This document shows positions 54,825 to 64,000 of a stretch of DNA of 64,000 nucleotides, piece after piece. The translations under genes were made by a program, and so were the position numbers. Source of the stretch: an uncultured Pelagibacteraceae bacterium (GTDB taxonomy: Bacteria; Pseudomonadota; Alphaproteobacteria; Pelagibacterales; Pelagibacteraceae); NCBI GenBank assembly GCA_902569245.1, contig CACFTO010000002.1, forward strand, positions 62,001-126,000, written 5' to 3'. The notes below the pieces were generated by a model. The model ran no database searches. It had not been told where the DNA came from and saw only the letters and a program-made list of their open reading frames with translations. Within the stretch, counting starts at the first letter, position 1. Every line of letters starts with the position of its first letter.

Positions 54825-57800
54825 ATGAGTAAAGAATTATCAGATTTATTCAAGTCTTCTGAAATATCAGAGGCACAAAATTTCAATAGTATAAAAATAA
54901 CTCTAGCGAGTCCTGAAAAAATTAAATCTTGGACTTTTGGAGAAATAAAAAAACCGGAAACAATAAACTATAGAACATTTAGACCAGAAAAAGATGGATT
55001 ATTCTGTGCAAGAATTTTTGGTCCAATAAAAGATTATGAGTGTCTGTGTGGTAAGTATAAAAGAATGAAGTTTAGAGGGATTATATGTGAAAAATGTGGT
55101 GTAGAAGTTACTAAATCTAATGTCCGAAGAGAAAGAATGGGTCATATAAATCTTGCAACACCTGTTGCTCATATCTGGTTTTTAAAATCCTTACCAAGTA
55201 GAATTTCTTTAGTTGTAGACATGAAACTTAAAGAGGTTGAGAGAGTATTATATTTTGAAAACTTTATTGTAATTGAACCAGGTCTAACAGGATTAAAGAA
55301 AAACCAATTATTGGGAGAAGAGGAGTTAATAAAATATCAAGATGATTATGGTGAAGAAGCCTTCACAGCAGGAATTGGTGCAGAAGCTATACTTGAGATA
55401 CTCAAATCTATTAACCTAGAAGAGGAAAGAGATTTTCTAATTAAAGATATTAAGGAAACAAAATCAAAAGTTAATGAAGAGAGATCTATCAAAAGATTAA
55501 AATTAATTGAGTCATTCATTGAGACCGGTAACAAACCTGAATGGATGATTTTAACTACGGTCCCTGTGATACCTCCAGAGCTTAGACCTTTAGTTCCGCT
55601 AGATGGAGGTCGTTTCGCAACATCAGATTTAAATGATTTATATAGAAGAGTAATCAATAGAAACAATAGACTTAAAAGATTAATGGATTTAAAGGCTCCA
55701 GATATTATTGTTAGAAATGAAAAAAGGATGTTGCAGGAATCCGTTGACGCACTTTTTGACAATGGAAGAAGAGGAAGGGTAATAACCGGTACAGGAAAAA
55801 GACCTTTAAAATCTCTTGCTGAAATGTTGAAAGGAAAACAAGGAAGGTTTAGACAAAATTTGCTAGGAAAAAGAGTAGATTATTCAGGTAGATCAGTGAT
55901 TGTTGTTGGTCCTGACTTGAAACTACATGAGTGTGGTTTGCCTAAGAAAATGGCACTTGAATTATTCAAACCCTTCTTGTACGCAAGATTAAATAAACTT
56001 GGATTAGCATCAACAATTAAACAGGCAAAAAAACTAGTTGAAAGAGAAAGAAACGAGGTATGGGATGCTTTAGAGTTAATTGTAAGGGAACATCCTGTAA
56101 TATTAAACAGAGCACCAACGCTACACAGATTAGGTGTTCAAGCATTTGAACCTAAACTAATAGAGGGTAATGCAATTGAACTTCATCCATTAACTTGTGC
56201 AGCATTCAACGCAGATTTTGATGGAGATCAAATGGCTGTTCATGTCCCGTTAAGTTTGGAAGCTCAATTGGAAGCTAGAGTATTAATGATGTCAACAAAT
56301 AATATTTTAAGTCCATCTAATGGTAAACCCATAATTGTTCCAAGTCAGGATATGATCCTTGGTATTTACTATCTATCACAACCACCTGTCCAAACAGATA
56401 AAATAGATGGATATTTTGTAAATACTTCAGAAATAGAACATGCTTTAGAAACAGGACAAATAAAAGTACATTCAAGGATTGTATCAAGATTTGAAACATT
56501 AGACGAAAAAGGTAATTCAAAATTTGAGAAACATATAAGCACAGCAGGAAGATTTTTACTTTCTAATTTAATTCCGAAAAATATTAATAATAAATTTTCT
56601 TTAGTTGATAGATTGTTACCAAAAAAAATAGTTTCAGAAGTTATTGATCATGTGTTTAGATTTTCAGGCCAAAAAAATACAGTTATATTTTGTGATAAAT
56701 TAAAAGATATCGGTTTTAAACATGCTTTTAAGGCTGGGATTTCATTTGGAAAAGATGACTTGTTAATACCGGATAATAAAGAACAATTAATTGATGAGAC
56801 TAAAAAATTAATTGCAGATTATGAAGGGCAATACGCAGAAGGACTAATAACAAGAGGTGAAAAATATAATAAAGTAATAGATGCTTGGTCAAAGTGTACA
56901 GATAGAGTTGCATCGGAGATGATGAAAAGAATCTCTGCAACAGAAGTAACTGACGAGGGTTTAAAAATAAATTCCGTATTTATGATGGCTGATAGTGGTG
57001 CGAGAGGATCTGCGGCTCAAATGAAACAATTAGCTGGAATGAGAGGCTTGATTGCCAAACCCTCAGGTGAAATTATTGAAACTCCCATAACATCTAACTT
57101 TAAAGAGGGTCTTACAGCATTAGAATATTTTAATTCAACACATGGAGCGAGAAAAGGTTTGGCTGATACAGCACTTAAAACCGCTAGTTCAGGTTATTTA
57201 ACAAGAAGATTATGTGATGTAGCTCAGGATTTAACAATAACAAAACCTAAATGCGATATGAACTGTGGATCTATAAAACTGACAGAAGTACTAGAAGGTG
57301 GAAATATAATGGTGAGTCTTTCTGAAAGAGCATTAGGAAGGGTTGCTGCAAAGGAAATAAAAAATCCGCTAACAGGTGAAATTTTAATTAAAAAAGATGT
57401 AATGATTGATGAAGCTGGTTGTGAGAAAATTGATGCAGCTGGAGTTAAAAGTATAAACGTATATTCGGTAATGACATGTAAAGCAAAAGAGGGTGTATGT
57501 GCTACATCTTACGGAAGAGACTTATCGAGAGGAAAAATGGTTCATGTAGGTGAGGCTATTGGAATGATATCTGCACAATCTATTGGTGAGCCTGGGACAC
57601 AGCTAACTATGAGAACTTTCCATGTTGGTGGTACAGCTTCTGTTAAGCAAGAGTCACAAATAGTATCAAATTCAGAGGGATCTCTTAAAATTGTAAACAC
57701 AAACCTAATAAAAGACTCAAAAAATAATCAAATTGTTATGGGTAGAAATACTGAGATATCAATTGAAGATGATAAAGGACTACAAGTGGCATCTTATAAA

Positions 57801-58991
57801 GTTCCTTATGGATCTAAATTATTTTTTGAGAATGGTCAGAAAATAAAAAAAGGTTCAAAAATTTGTGAGTGGGATCCTTATACAACACCTGTTATTGCTG
57901 AAAAAGATGGTATTGCAAATTACGTTGATTTAATTGATGGAGTTTCAATTGCAGAAACAGTTGATGATGCAACAGGTATTTCTACAAAAGCTGTAGTTGA
58001 TTGGAAAACACAATCAAAAAATACTGACTTAAAACCGAGAATTACCCTGAGAGATACAAAAGGTAATGTTATTAAGAAAGCTGATGACAATGAAGCTAGA
58101 TATTATTTAGTTCCAGACTCAATTTTATCAGTTAAAGATGGTGCAAAAATTTCAGCTGGTGATGTAATTGCAAGATTACCAAAAGAAACAACAAAAACAA
58201 AAGATATTACTGGAGGATTACCTAGAGTTGCAGAATTATTTGAAGCTAGAAAAGCTAAAGATAGTGCAATTATTGCGGAAAATGATGGTAGCGTTATCTT
58301 TGGAAAAGAAGTTAGAGGCAAACAAAGAGTAACTATTGAAGCTGAAAATGGCGATACATCAAGTTACTTAATTCCAAAAGGAAAACATATAAATTTTAAC
58401 CAGGGCGAAAAGATTAAAAAGGGTGAATACTTGTTAGACGGACAACCTTTACCTCATGATATTTTAAGAATACTTGGAATTGAAGAATTAACTGAATATT
58501 TTGTAAATCAAGTTCAAGATGTTTATAGACTCCAAGGTGTTATCATTAATGATAAACATATAGAGACGATCCTAAGACAAATGTTAAAAAAAATAGAAGT
58601 GAAAGAAACTGGAGACAGCAAATTATTACCAGGTGAAATAGTAGATAGAATAAAATTTGAGACAATGAATGAAAAATTAGTGGCGGATGGTAAGAAACCT
58701 GCTGTTGGAGAAAGAGTACTAATGGGGATAACAAAAGCATCCCTACAAACGGAGTCATTTATATCGGCAGCCTCATTCCAGGAAACAACTAGGGTGTTAA
58801 CGGACGCAGCTATTAAAGGAAAAGTAGATAAACTTACAGGTTTGAAAGAAAATGTTATAGTAGGAAGATTAGTTCCAGCCGGAACTGGCTCAATAAAAAA
58901 TTCTTGGAATAAAAAAGCTATTAATGACGATCAAAAATTTTTATCTGAACAAGAGAGTGCAGAAGCTTCTGAAGCACAAATTAATCAATAA
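54825..58991 (+). CDS. rpoC: RNA polymerase beta' subunit
   Basis: The 1388-residue subunit has the N-terminal zinc site [20 protein letters not shown], the catalytic magnesium site [15 protein letters not shown] (near residue 465), and the second zinc site around residues 820-900 ([25 protein letters not shown]). The trigger-loop segment [20 protein letters not shown] is intact. The Ser/Glu-rich tail is short. Confidence 0.98.
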   Translation: MSKELSDLFKSSEISEAQNFNSIKITLASPEKIKSWTFGEIKKPETINYRTFRPEKDGLFCARIFGPIKDYECLCGKYKRMKFRGIICEKCGVEVTKSNVRRERMGHINLATPVAHIWFLKSLPSRISLVVDMKLKEVERVLYFENFIVIEPGLTGLKKNQLLGEEELIKYQDDYGEEAFTAGIGAEAILEILKSINLEEERDFLIKDIKETKSKVNEERSIKRLKLIESFIETGNKPEWMILTTVPVIPPELRPLVPLDGGRFATSDLNDLYRRVINRNNRLKRLMDLKAPDIIVRNEKRMLQESVDALFDNGRRGRVITGTGKRPLKSLAEMLKGKQGRFRQNLLGKRVDYSGRSVIVVGPDLKLHECGLPKKMALELFKPFLYARLNKLGLASTIKQAKKLVERERNEVWDALELIVREHPVILNRAPTLHRLGVQAFEPKLIEGNAIELHPLTCAAFNADFDGDQMAVHVPLSLEAQLEARVLMMSTNNILSPSNGKPIIVPSQDMILGIYYLSQPPVQTDKIDGYFVNTSEIEHALETGQIKVHSRIVSRFETLDEKGNSKFEKHISTAGRFLLSNLIPKNINNKFSLVDRLLPKKIVSEVIDHVFRFSGQKNTVIFCDKLKDIGFKHAFKAGISFGKDDLLIPDNKEQLIDETKKLIADYEGQYAEGLITRGEKYNKVIDAWSKCTDRVASEMMKRISATEVTDEGLKINSVFMMADSGARGSAAQMKQLAGMRGLIAKPSGEIIETPITSNFKEGLTALEYFNSTHGARKGLADTALKTASSGYLTRRLCDVAQDLTITKPKCDMNCGSIKLTEVLEGGNIMVSLSERALGRVAAKEIKNPLTGEILIKKDVMIDEAGCEKIDAAGVKSINVYSVMTCKAKEGVCATSYGRDLSRGKMVHVGEAIGMISAQSIGEPGTQLTMRTFHVGGTASVKQESQIVSNSEGSLKIVNTNLIKDSKNNQIVMGRNTEISIEDDKGLQVASYKVPYGSKLFFENGQKIKKGSKICEWDPYTTPVIAEKDGIANYVDLIDGVSIAETVDDATGISTKAVVDWKTQSKNTDLKPRITLRDTKGNVIKKADDNEARYYLVPDSILSVKDGAKISAGDVIARLPKETTKTKDITGGLPRVAELFEARKAKDSAIIAENDGSVIFGKEVRGKQRVTIEAENGDTSSYLIPKGKHINFNQGEKIKKGEYLLDGQPLPHDILRILGIEELTEYFVNQVQDVYRLQGVIINDKHIETILRQMLKKIEVKETGDSKLLPGEIVDRIKFETMNEKLVADGKKPAVGERVLMGITKASLQTESFISAASFQETTRVLTDAAIKGKVDKLTGLKENVIVGRLVPAGTGSIKNSWNKKAINDDQKFLSEQESAEASEAQINQ

Positions 58992-59019
58992 ATTTAACCT
59001 TTTTTAGCGTTTAATTAGT

Positions 59020-59047
59020 TTGACAAATACAATTTCTAATGTATTTT
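59020..59047 (+). promoter_or_regulatory. Predicted promoter of the str (rpsL-rpsG-fusA) operon
   Basis: A perfect TTGACA (59020-59025) and TATTTT (59042-59047) are 16 bases apart, about 105 bases before rpsL. The leader contains a small AGTGA/TCACT hairpin that could take part in autoregulation. Confidence 0.6.
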
Positions 59048-59151
59048 GTCCATGTTTTTGGTTGGAATGTAGTGACTAGATCACTAAACGCTGCCATAAA
59101 TAACATGTCAGTTATTTTCATCAAAAATATAAAATATTTAAAAAATTTATT

Positions 59152-59523
59152 ATGCCAACTATTAACCAGTTAGTAAGAAAAAGTAGAGACAGACAGATTA
59201 CTAGAAATAAAGTTCCAGCTTTACAAAAACAACCTTTAAAAAGAGGTGTATGCGTTAAAGTTTATACAACAACTCCTAAAAAACCTAATTCAGCTTTAAG
59301 AAAGGTTGCACGTGTAAGACTATCTAATGGTTTTGAAGTAACTGCTTATATACCAGGTGAAGGCCATAATTTACAGGAACACTCTGTGGTTTTAATTAGA
59401 GGTGGAAGAGTTAAAGATTTACCTGGCGTTCGATATCATATTTTAAGAGGAAATTTAGATACCCAAGGTGTTGCAAATAGAAAACAGAGACGTTCCTTAT
59501 ATGGAACAAAAAAGGGAAAATAA
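59152..59523 (+). CDS. rpsL: 30S ribosomal protein S12
   Basis: The 123-residue protein starts [14 protein letters not shown] and contains [20 protein letters not shown] and [20 protein letters not shown], the regions around the decoding centre. The Lys positions linked to streptomycin resistance look wild type. Confidence 0.98.
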   Translation: MPTINQLVRKSRDRQITRNKVPALQKQPLKRGVCVKVYTTTPKKPNSALRKVARVRLSNGFEVTAYIPGEGHNLQEHSVVLIRGGRVKDLPGVRYHILRGNLDTQGVANRKQRRSLYGTKKGK

Positions 59524-59526
59524 ATA

Positions 59527-59997
59527 ATGTCTAGAAAACGTAAAGCTCCAAAAAAATTATCTGTCATAGATCCTAAATATAAATCTACAATTATTCCTAA
59601 ATTAATAAATTCAATTATGTATGATGGTAAAAAAACAGTTGCTGAAAAAATAATTTATGACGCGATAGAAAAGATCAAAAGTAAATCAAAGGATGAACCT
59701 TTAAATGTTTTCAACGACGCAATAAATAATATTAGACCAACAGTTGAAGTTAGATCAAGAAGAGTTGGTGGTGCAACTTATCAAGTCCCGGTCGAGGTAA
59801 AATCTAAAAGATCTCAAGCTTTAGCATTAAGATGGTTAGTAGACGCATCTAGAAAACGTAAAGATAAGAAAATGTCAGATAAAATATTTAATGAAATATA
59901 CGACGCTTATCAAAATAGAGGATCCGCAATTAAGAAAAAAGAAGATACACATAAAATGGCTGAGTCTAATAAGGCTTTTGCTCATTTTAGATGGTAA
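59527..59997 (+). CDS. rpsG: 30S ribosomal protein S7
   Basis: The 156-residue protein nucleates assembly of the 30S head. [20 protein letters not shown] (near residue 78) and [17 protein letters not shown] are diagnostic. It is 3 bases after rpsL. Confidence 0.98.
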   Translation: MSRKRKAPKKLSVIDPKYKSTIIPKLINSIMYDGKKTVAEKIIYDAIEKIKSKSKDEPLNVFNDAINNIRPTVEVRSRRVGGATYQVPVEVKSKRSQALALRWLVDASRKRKDKKMSDKIFNEIYDAYQNRGSAIKKKEDTHKMAESNKAFAHFRW

Positions 59998-60002
59998 AAA
60001 TT

Positions 60003-62078
60003 ATGTCTAGAACTCATACATTAGATAAGTATAGAAACATTGGTATCATGGCCCACATAGATGCAGGTAAAACTACAACGACTGAAAGAATTCTTTATTA
60101 TACAGGAAAAAGCCACAAAATTGGTGAAGTTCATGATGGTGCTGCAACAATGGACTGGATGGAGCAGGAGCAAGAAAGAGGAATAACAATAACCTCAGCT
60201 GCAACTACATGTTTCTGGAACGATCACAGAATTAATATAATAGATACTCCTGGACATGTTGATTTTACTATTGAAGTAGAAAGATCTTTAAAAGTCTTGG
60301 ATGGAGCTGTAGCAGTTTTTGATGGTGTAGCTGGTGTTGAACCTCAGTCGGAAACTGTTTGGAGACAAGCTGACAAATATAAAGTTCCAAGAATTTGTTT
60401 TGTAAATAAACTAGACAGGACAGGAGCTGACTTTTTTAGATGTGTTGAGATGATAAAAGACAGATTAGGAGCTAAACCACTTGTTATGCAGGTTCCAATA
60501 GGCATTGAAGCTTCACTGAAAGGTGTTGTAGATTTGATCAAAATGAAAGCTATTGTTTGGAAAAATGAAGATTTAGGAGCTGCATGGGAATTAATAGAAA
60601 TTCCAGATGACTTAAAAGAAATATCAAATAAATATCGTCAAGAATTAGTCGAGACAGCTGTAGAGCAAGATGAAAAACTTATGGAAGATTATTTAGGTGG
60701 TAAAGAAATTTCTGAAGAAGATTTAACTAAGTGCATAAGAAAAGGATGTTTAGGTTTTGACTTTGTTCCAGTGTTAACAGGCTCTGCTTTTAAAAATAAA
60801 GGTGTTCAACCTTTATTAGATGCCGTTGTAAACTATTTACCAAGCCCAAATGATATCGGATCAATAAAAGGAACAAAACCTGGATCTGAAGATGAAATTG
60901 AAATGAAATTTGATGATAACGCACCTTTTTCAGCATTAGCATTTAAAGTTGCGAATGACCCTTTCGTTGGAAGTTTAACATTTATTAGAATTTATTCAGG
61001 TACCGTTAAGTCTGGAACGGGTATTTATAATACTTCAAAAGATAAAGAAGAAAGAGTTGGCAGGATGTTATTAATGCATGCAAACTCTAGAGAAGACATT
61101 AAGGAGGCAAATGCTGGTGATATCGTTGCTTTGGCTGGATTAAAAAATACAATCACTGGTCACACTTTAGCAGATAAAGAGACACCAGTATTGCTAGAAC
61201 CTATGGAATTTCCTGACCCAGTTATAGAAATTGCGGTCGAACCTAAAACAAAAGCTGACCAAGAAAAAATGGGTGAAGCCCTTGGAAGACTGGCAAAAGA
61301 AGATCCTTCATTTAGAGTTACTTCAGATGAAGAGTCTGGACAAACTATTATCAAAGGTATGGGTGAACTACATTTAGATATAATTGTGGATAGAATGAAA
61401 AGAGAATTTAAAGTTGAGGCAAATGTTGGAGCTCCACAAGTAGCTTATAGAGAAACGATCCTTTCGCTTGCAGAAAATGATTATACACACAAAAAACAGA
61501 GTGGAGGTGCAGGACAGTTTGCTAGAGTTAAATTAATTGTTGAACCTCTTGAGCCAGGCAAAGGAAGAGAAATAGAAAGTAAAATTAAAGGGGGAGCAAT
61601 ACCAAAAGAATTTATACCAGGTGTGGAAAAAGGTGTAGAAACAGTTGCAGATGGCGGGATACTAGCTGGATTTCCACTTATAGACTACAAAGTAACAATT
61701 GTTGATGGATTACATCATGATGTCGACTCTAGTGTATTAGCGTTTGAATTAGCATCAAGACAATGTTTTAAAGAGGCATGCACTAAAGCTACTTTAAAAT
61801 TATTAGAACCTATAATGAGGGTTGAGGTAGTAACACCCGAGGATTATATGGGTGATGTTATTGGAGATCTTAATAGTAGGAGAGGTCAAATAAGTACTCA
61901 AGAACAAAGAGGAAATGCAACTGTTATTACCGCAATGGTTCCTTTGGCTAATATGTTCGGCTACATAAATAATTTAAGATCTATGTCACAAGGAAGAGCA
62001 CAATATTCAATGTTTTTTGATCATTATGATAAAGTACCTCAAAATGTTCAAGACGAAGTAACAAAAAAAACAGGCTAA
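60003..62078 (+). CDS. fusA: Elongation factor G
   Basis: The ATG at 60003 gives 691 residues beginning [11 protein letters not shown] start 12 bases upstream overlaps rpsG and is less likely. G1 is [15 protein letters not shown] near residue 17, G3 is DTPGHVDF near 81 and G4 is NKLDRTGA. Domains II-V follow to a normal length. It drives translocation and ribosome recycling. Confidence 0.98.
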   Translation: MSRTHTLDKYRNIGIMAHIDAGKTTTTERILYYTGKSHKIGEVHDGAATMDWMEQEQERGITITSAATTCFWNDHRINIIDTPGHVDFTIEVERSLKVLDGAVAVFDGVAGVEPQSETVWRQADKYKVPRICFVNKLDRTGADFFRCVEMIKDRLGAKPLVMQVPIGIEASLKGVVDLIKMKAIVWKNEDLGAAWELIEIPDDLKEISNKYRQELVETAVEQDEKLMEDYLGGKEISEEDLTKCIRKGCLGFDFVPVLTGSAFKNKGVQPLLDAVVNYLPSPNDIGSIKGTKPGSEDEIEMKFDDNAPFSALAFKVANDPFVGSLTFIRIYSGTVKSGTGIYNTSKDKEERVGRMLLMHANSREDIKEANAGDIVALAGLKNTITGHTLADKETPVLLEPMEFPDPVIEIAVEPKTKADQEKMGEALGRLAKEDPSFRVTSDEESGQTIIKGMGELHLDIIVDRMKREFKVEANVGAPQVAYRETILSLAENDYTHKKQSGGAGQFARVKLIVEPLEPGKGREIESKIKGGAIPKEFIPGVEKGVETVADGGILAGFPLIDYKVTIVDGLHHDVDSSVLAFELASRQCFKEACTKATLKLLEPIMRVEVVTPEDYMGDVIGDLNSRRGQISTQEQRGNATVITAMVPLANMFGYINNLRSMSQGRAQYSMFFDHYDKVPQNVQDEVTKKTG

Positions 62079-62080
62079 TT

Positions 62081-62389
62081 ATGGACAAACAAAACATCAG
62101 AATTAAATTAAGAGCTTATGATAATAAGGTTTTAGATCAATCAACGGAAGAAATAGTAAACACCGTTAAAAGAACAGGTGCAAATATAAAAGGACCAATA
62201 CCTCTCCCAACAAAAATAGAGAGATATACAGTTCTAAGATCACCTCATATTGATAAAAAAAGTAGGGAGCAGTTTGAAACAAGAACTCATAAAAGATTAA
62301 TAGATATAATAGAGCCAACCCCAGCTACTGTAGAAGCATTAATGAAATTAGACTTAGCTTCAGGTGTTGACGTGGAGATCAAAATTTAA
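62081..62389 (+). CDS. rpsJ: 30S ribosomal protein S10
   Basis: The 102-residue protein contains [20 protein letters not shown] and the loop [20 protein letters not shown]. It also serves as NusE in antitermination. It opens the S10 cluster directly after fusA, with no tuf between them. Confidence 0.98.
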   Translation: MDKQNIRIKLRAYDNKVLDQSTEEIVNTVKRTGANIKGPIPLPTKIERYTVLRSPHIDKKSREQFETRTHKRLIDIIEPTPATVEALMKLDLASGVDVEIKI

Positions 62390-63096
62390 TGAGTGAAATA
62401 GGGTTAGTAGGAAAAAAAATTGGCATGACCAGAGAGTTTTATAAAACAGGACAGTCTGTACCTGTAACTGTTTTAAAAGTAGAAAGAGGCAGAATTATTC
62501 AATTAATAGCAAAAGAAAAAAGAGGATACGATGCAATTCAATTAGGATTTGGAAATATTAAAAGTTCAAAATTATCTAAATCTATGAAAGGATATTTCTC
62601 CAAAAAAAACACCGAAGCCAAAAAAACTTTAAAAGAGTTTAGAGTAAAAGATCTTGAACAATATAAGGAAGGAAATGAATTTGGAATTGAAATTTTTAAG
62701 GATATAAAATTTCTAGATATTAGATCAAAAACTATCGGTAAGGGATTTGCAGGCGCAATGAAAAGACATAATTTTGGTGGTTTGAGAGCATCACATGGAG
62801 TCTCTATATCTCATAGAGCACATGGATCTACTGGTCAGAACCAAGATCCAGGTAAAGTTTTTAAAGGAAAGAAAATGGCTGGGCACATGGGTGATAAATT
62901 AAGATCAATGCAAAATCTTGAAATTATTAAAACAGATATAGAAAATCAATTAATTTATATTAAAGGATCAATTCCAGGGTCAAAGAATTCAGAGGTATTA
63001 ATTAAAAAAGCAGTTAAAAATTTAAATAAATTGACAATGATTGAAAAAATAGAAATTTTAGAAAAATCAAAAAAAGCAAAAGATAAGAAAAAATAA
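62389..63096 (+). CDS. rplC: 50S ribosomal protein L3
   Basis: The 235-residue protein starts SEIGLVGKKIGMTREF and has the central RASHGVSISHRAHGSTGQNQ loop that reaches the peptidyl transferase centre. It is somewhat longer than the E. coli protein because of a Lys-rich C-terminal tail. Confidence 0.97.
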   Translation: MSEIGLVGKKIGMTREFYKTGQSVPVTVLKVERGRIIQLIAKEKRGYDAIQLGFGNIKSSKLSKSMKGYFSKKNTEAKKTLKEFRVKDLEQYKEGNEFGIEIFKDIKFLDIRSKTIGKGFAGAMKRHNFGGLRASHGVSISHRAHGSTGQNQDPGKVFKGKKMAGHMGDKLRSMQNLEIIKTDIENQLIYIKGSIPGSKNSEVLIKKAVKNLNKLTMIEKIEILEKSKKAKDKKK

Positions 63097-63099
63097 TTT

Positions 63100-63720
63100 A
63101 TGAAAATTGAAAAACTTAATTTACAAGGTAAAAAAAATACTATCGAAGTTTCAGATAAAATAGTTGCTGCCAAAATTAATACTAAACTTGTAAGTAACGT
63201 TTTGTATAAAGCAAATGCTAATTACAAAGGTAGAAAAGCTAAAACAAAACAAAAAAATGAAATAGTTGGCTCAACCTCTAAAATATACGCTCAAAAAGGT
63301 ACAGGTAATGCAAGACATGCCAGTAAAAAAGCACCTATTTTTGTTGGTGGTGGTGTTGCACATGGACCAAAGGGAGAGTCTAACTACAAAAAAAGGAAAT
63401 TAAATAAAAGTGAAAAGAAACTAAGCATAGCATCTTTAATTACTCAAAAAAATAAACTAAATGATTTAATAATATTAGAAGACTTTGTAAATGAGATATT
63501 AAAAACAAAGGAGATGAATAATATATTAATTAAATTTGAGGCAAAAAACTCAATAATAATAGCAGACTCAAAATCGAAAAATAATATTTCTAGATCATTA
63601 AATAACATACCTAATGTTAAGATTACTGACATAAATCATTTCAGTGCCTACGATTTAGCGAAATATAGAAAAATTATCTTTACAGAAACTTCAATAAAAG
63701 AATTAGAGAAAAGGTACTAA
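63100..63720 (+). CDS. rplD: 50S ribosomal protein L4
   Basis: The 206-residue protein has the tunnel-lining loop YAQKGTGNARHASKKAPIFV (near residue 64) and GGGVAHGPKGESNYKKRKLN. It is 3 bases after rplC in the usual L3-L4-L23 order. Confidence 0.97.
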   Translation: MKIEKLNLQGKKNTIEVSDKIVAAKINTKLVSNVLYKANANYKGRKAKTKQKNEIVGSTSKIYAQKGTGNARHASKKAPIFVGGGVAHGPKGESNYKKRKLNKSEKKLSIASLITQKNKLNDLIILEDFVNEILKTKEMNNILIKFEAKNSIIIADSKSKNNISRSLNNIPNVKITDINHFSAYDLAKYRKIIFTETSIKELEKRY

Positions 63721-63722
63721 TT

Positions 63723-64000
63723 ATGGAAAAATTGCACTTATACGATAAAATTATATCCCCATTAGTAACTGAAAAGTCAACAAATATTTCAGAGCAAAAT
63801 AAAATAATTTTTAAAGTACACCCAAAAGCTAATAAAAAAAATCTTAAAATAAATATTGAGAAAATTTTCAAGGTGAATGTAACAAAGGTAAATATTATTA
63901 ATAAAAAAACTAGGATAAAAACTACAAGAGGAAAAAAAGTTAGAGTAAAAGGTTTTAAAAAAGCAATCATCACTTTAAAAAAAGGTCAAAATATAGATCT
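63723..64000 (+). CDS. rplW: 50S ribosomal protein L23 (cut by window end)
   Basis: About 92 residues are visible before the window ends. LYDKIISPLVTEKSTNISEQ at the start and NKIIFKVHPKANKKNLK match L23, which borders the exit tunnel and docks trigger factor and SRP. The frame is open to the last base, and the position after rplD agrees. Confidence 0.93.
   Translation, partial: MEKLHLYDKIISPLVTEKSTNISEQNKIIFKVHPKANKKNLKINIEKIFKVNVTKVNIINKKTRIKTTRGKKVRVKGFKKAIITLKKGQNID

Overview
This window looks like a chromosome segment of a SAR11 alphaproteobacterium (Candidatus Pelagibacter or a close relative), interrupted by one small integrated element. The evidence is indirect but consistent. The DNA is very A+T rich, genes are packed with 0-20 base spacers or TAATG/TGATG overlaps, and the gene set fits this group: a purL-bolA-grxD run, citramalate synthase, a tripartite tricarboxylate (TTT) transporter and a DmdA-like GcvT-family protein.

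Layout. 28-2231 (-): PrpD-like protein and phosphoglycolate phosphatase. 2300-5510 (+): a GlmU acetyltransferase domain without its uridylyltransferase half, GlmS, and a DUF218 membrane protein. 5649-13103 (+): class II DAHP synthase, NadE, CysS, citramalate synthase, TrmJ and ribosomal protein S4. 13128-20336 (-): purine operon (purB-C-S-Q-L) with bolA and grxD downstream and map and sfsA upstream. 20359-26087: mostly small housekeeping and membrane genes (CinA-like, GGCT-like, GT9, AzlCD, PhyH, DUF4396, DUF4149), with a gene-poor stretch at 24432-24859 that holds a 13-base perfect inverted repeat and a tiny lipoprotein gene. 26087-32852: a catabolic/uptake cluster (MhpD-type hydratase, HIBADH-type dehydrogenase, two ComA-like proteins, TctC and a TctA-TctB fusion).

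32971-41815 is the accessory region. It is an 8.8 kb element between two copies of the 5' half of tRNA-Leu(UAA): a truncated left copy, and a right copy that completes the functional tRNA. It carries a P4-type tyrosine integrase, a candidate excisionase, a primase plus SF3-helicase protein, a small PD-(D/E)XK-like nuclease, several unrecognised small proteins, and about 1 kb of hairpin-rich non-coding DNA at the right end. All credible genes point the same way and most are translationally coupled. I see no capsid, tail, terminase, lysis, relaxase or conjugation gene. It resembles a P4-like phage satellite or virion-packaged integrative element, and is the most interesting object here.

41867-46281: NAD kinase directly after the tRNA, the DmdA-like gene, a decayed tRNA-Thr copy, a sugar-dehydrogenase-like gene, intact tRNA-Thr and rlmB. 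46413-64000 (+): the conserved transcription/translation superoperon (tRNA-Tyr, tRNA-Gly, tuf, tRNA-Trp, secE, nusG, rplKAJL, rpoBC, rpsLG, fusA, rpsJ, rplCD, start of rplW). All identifications come from reading the sequence; no database search was run.
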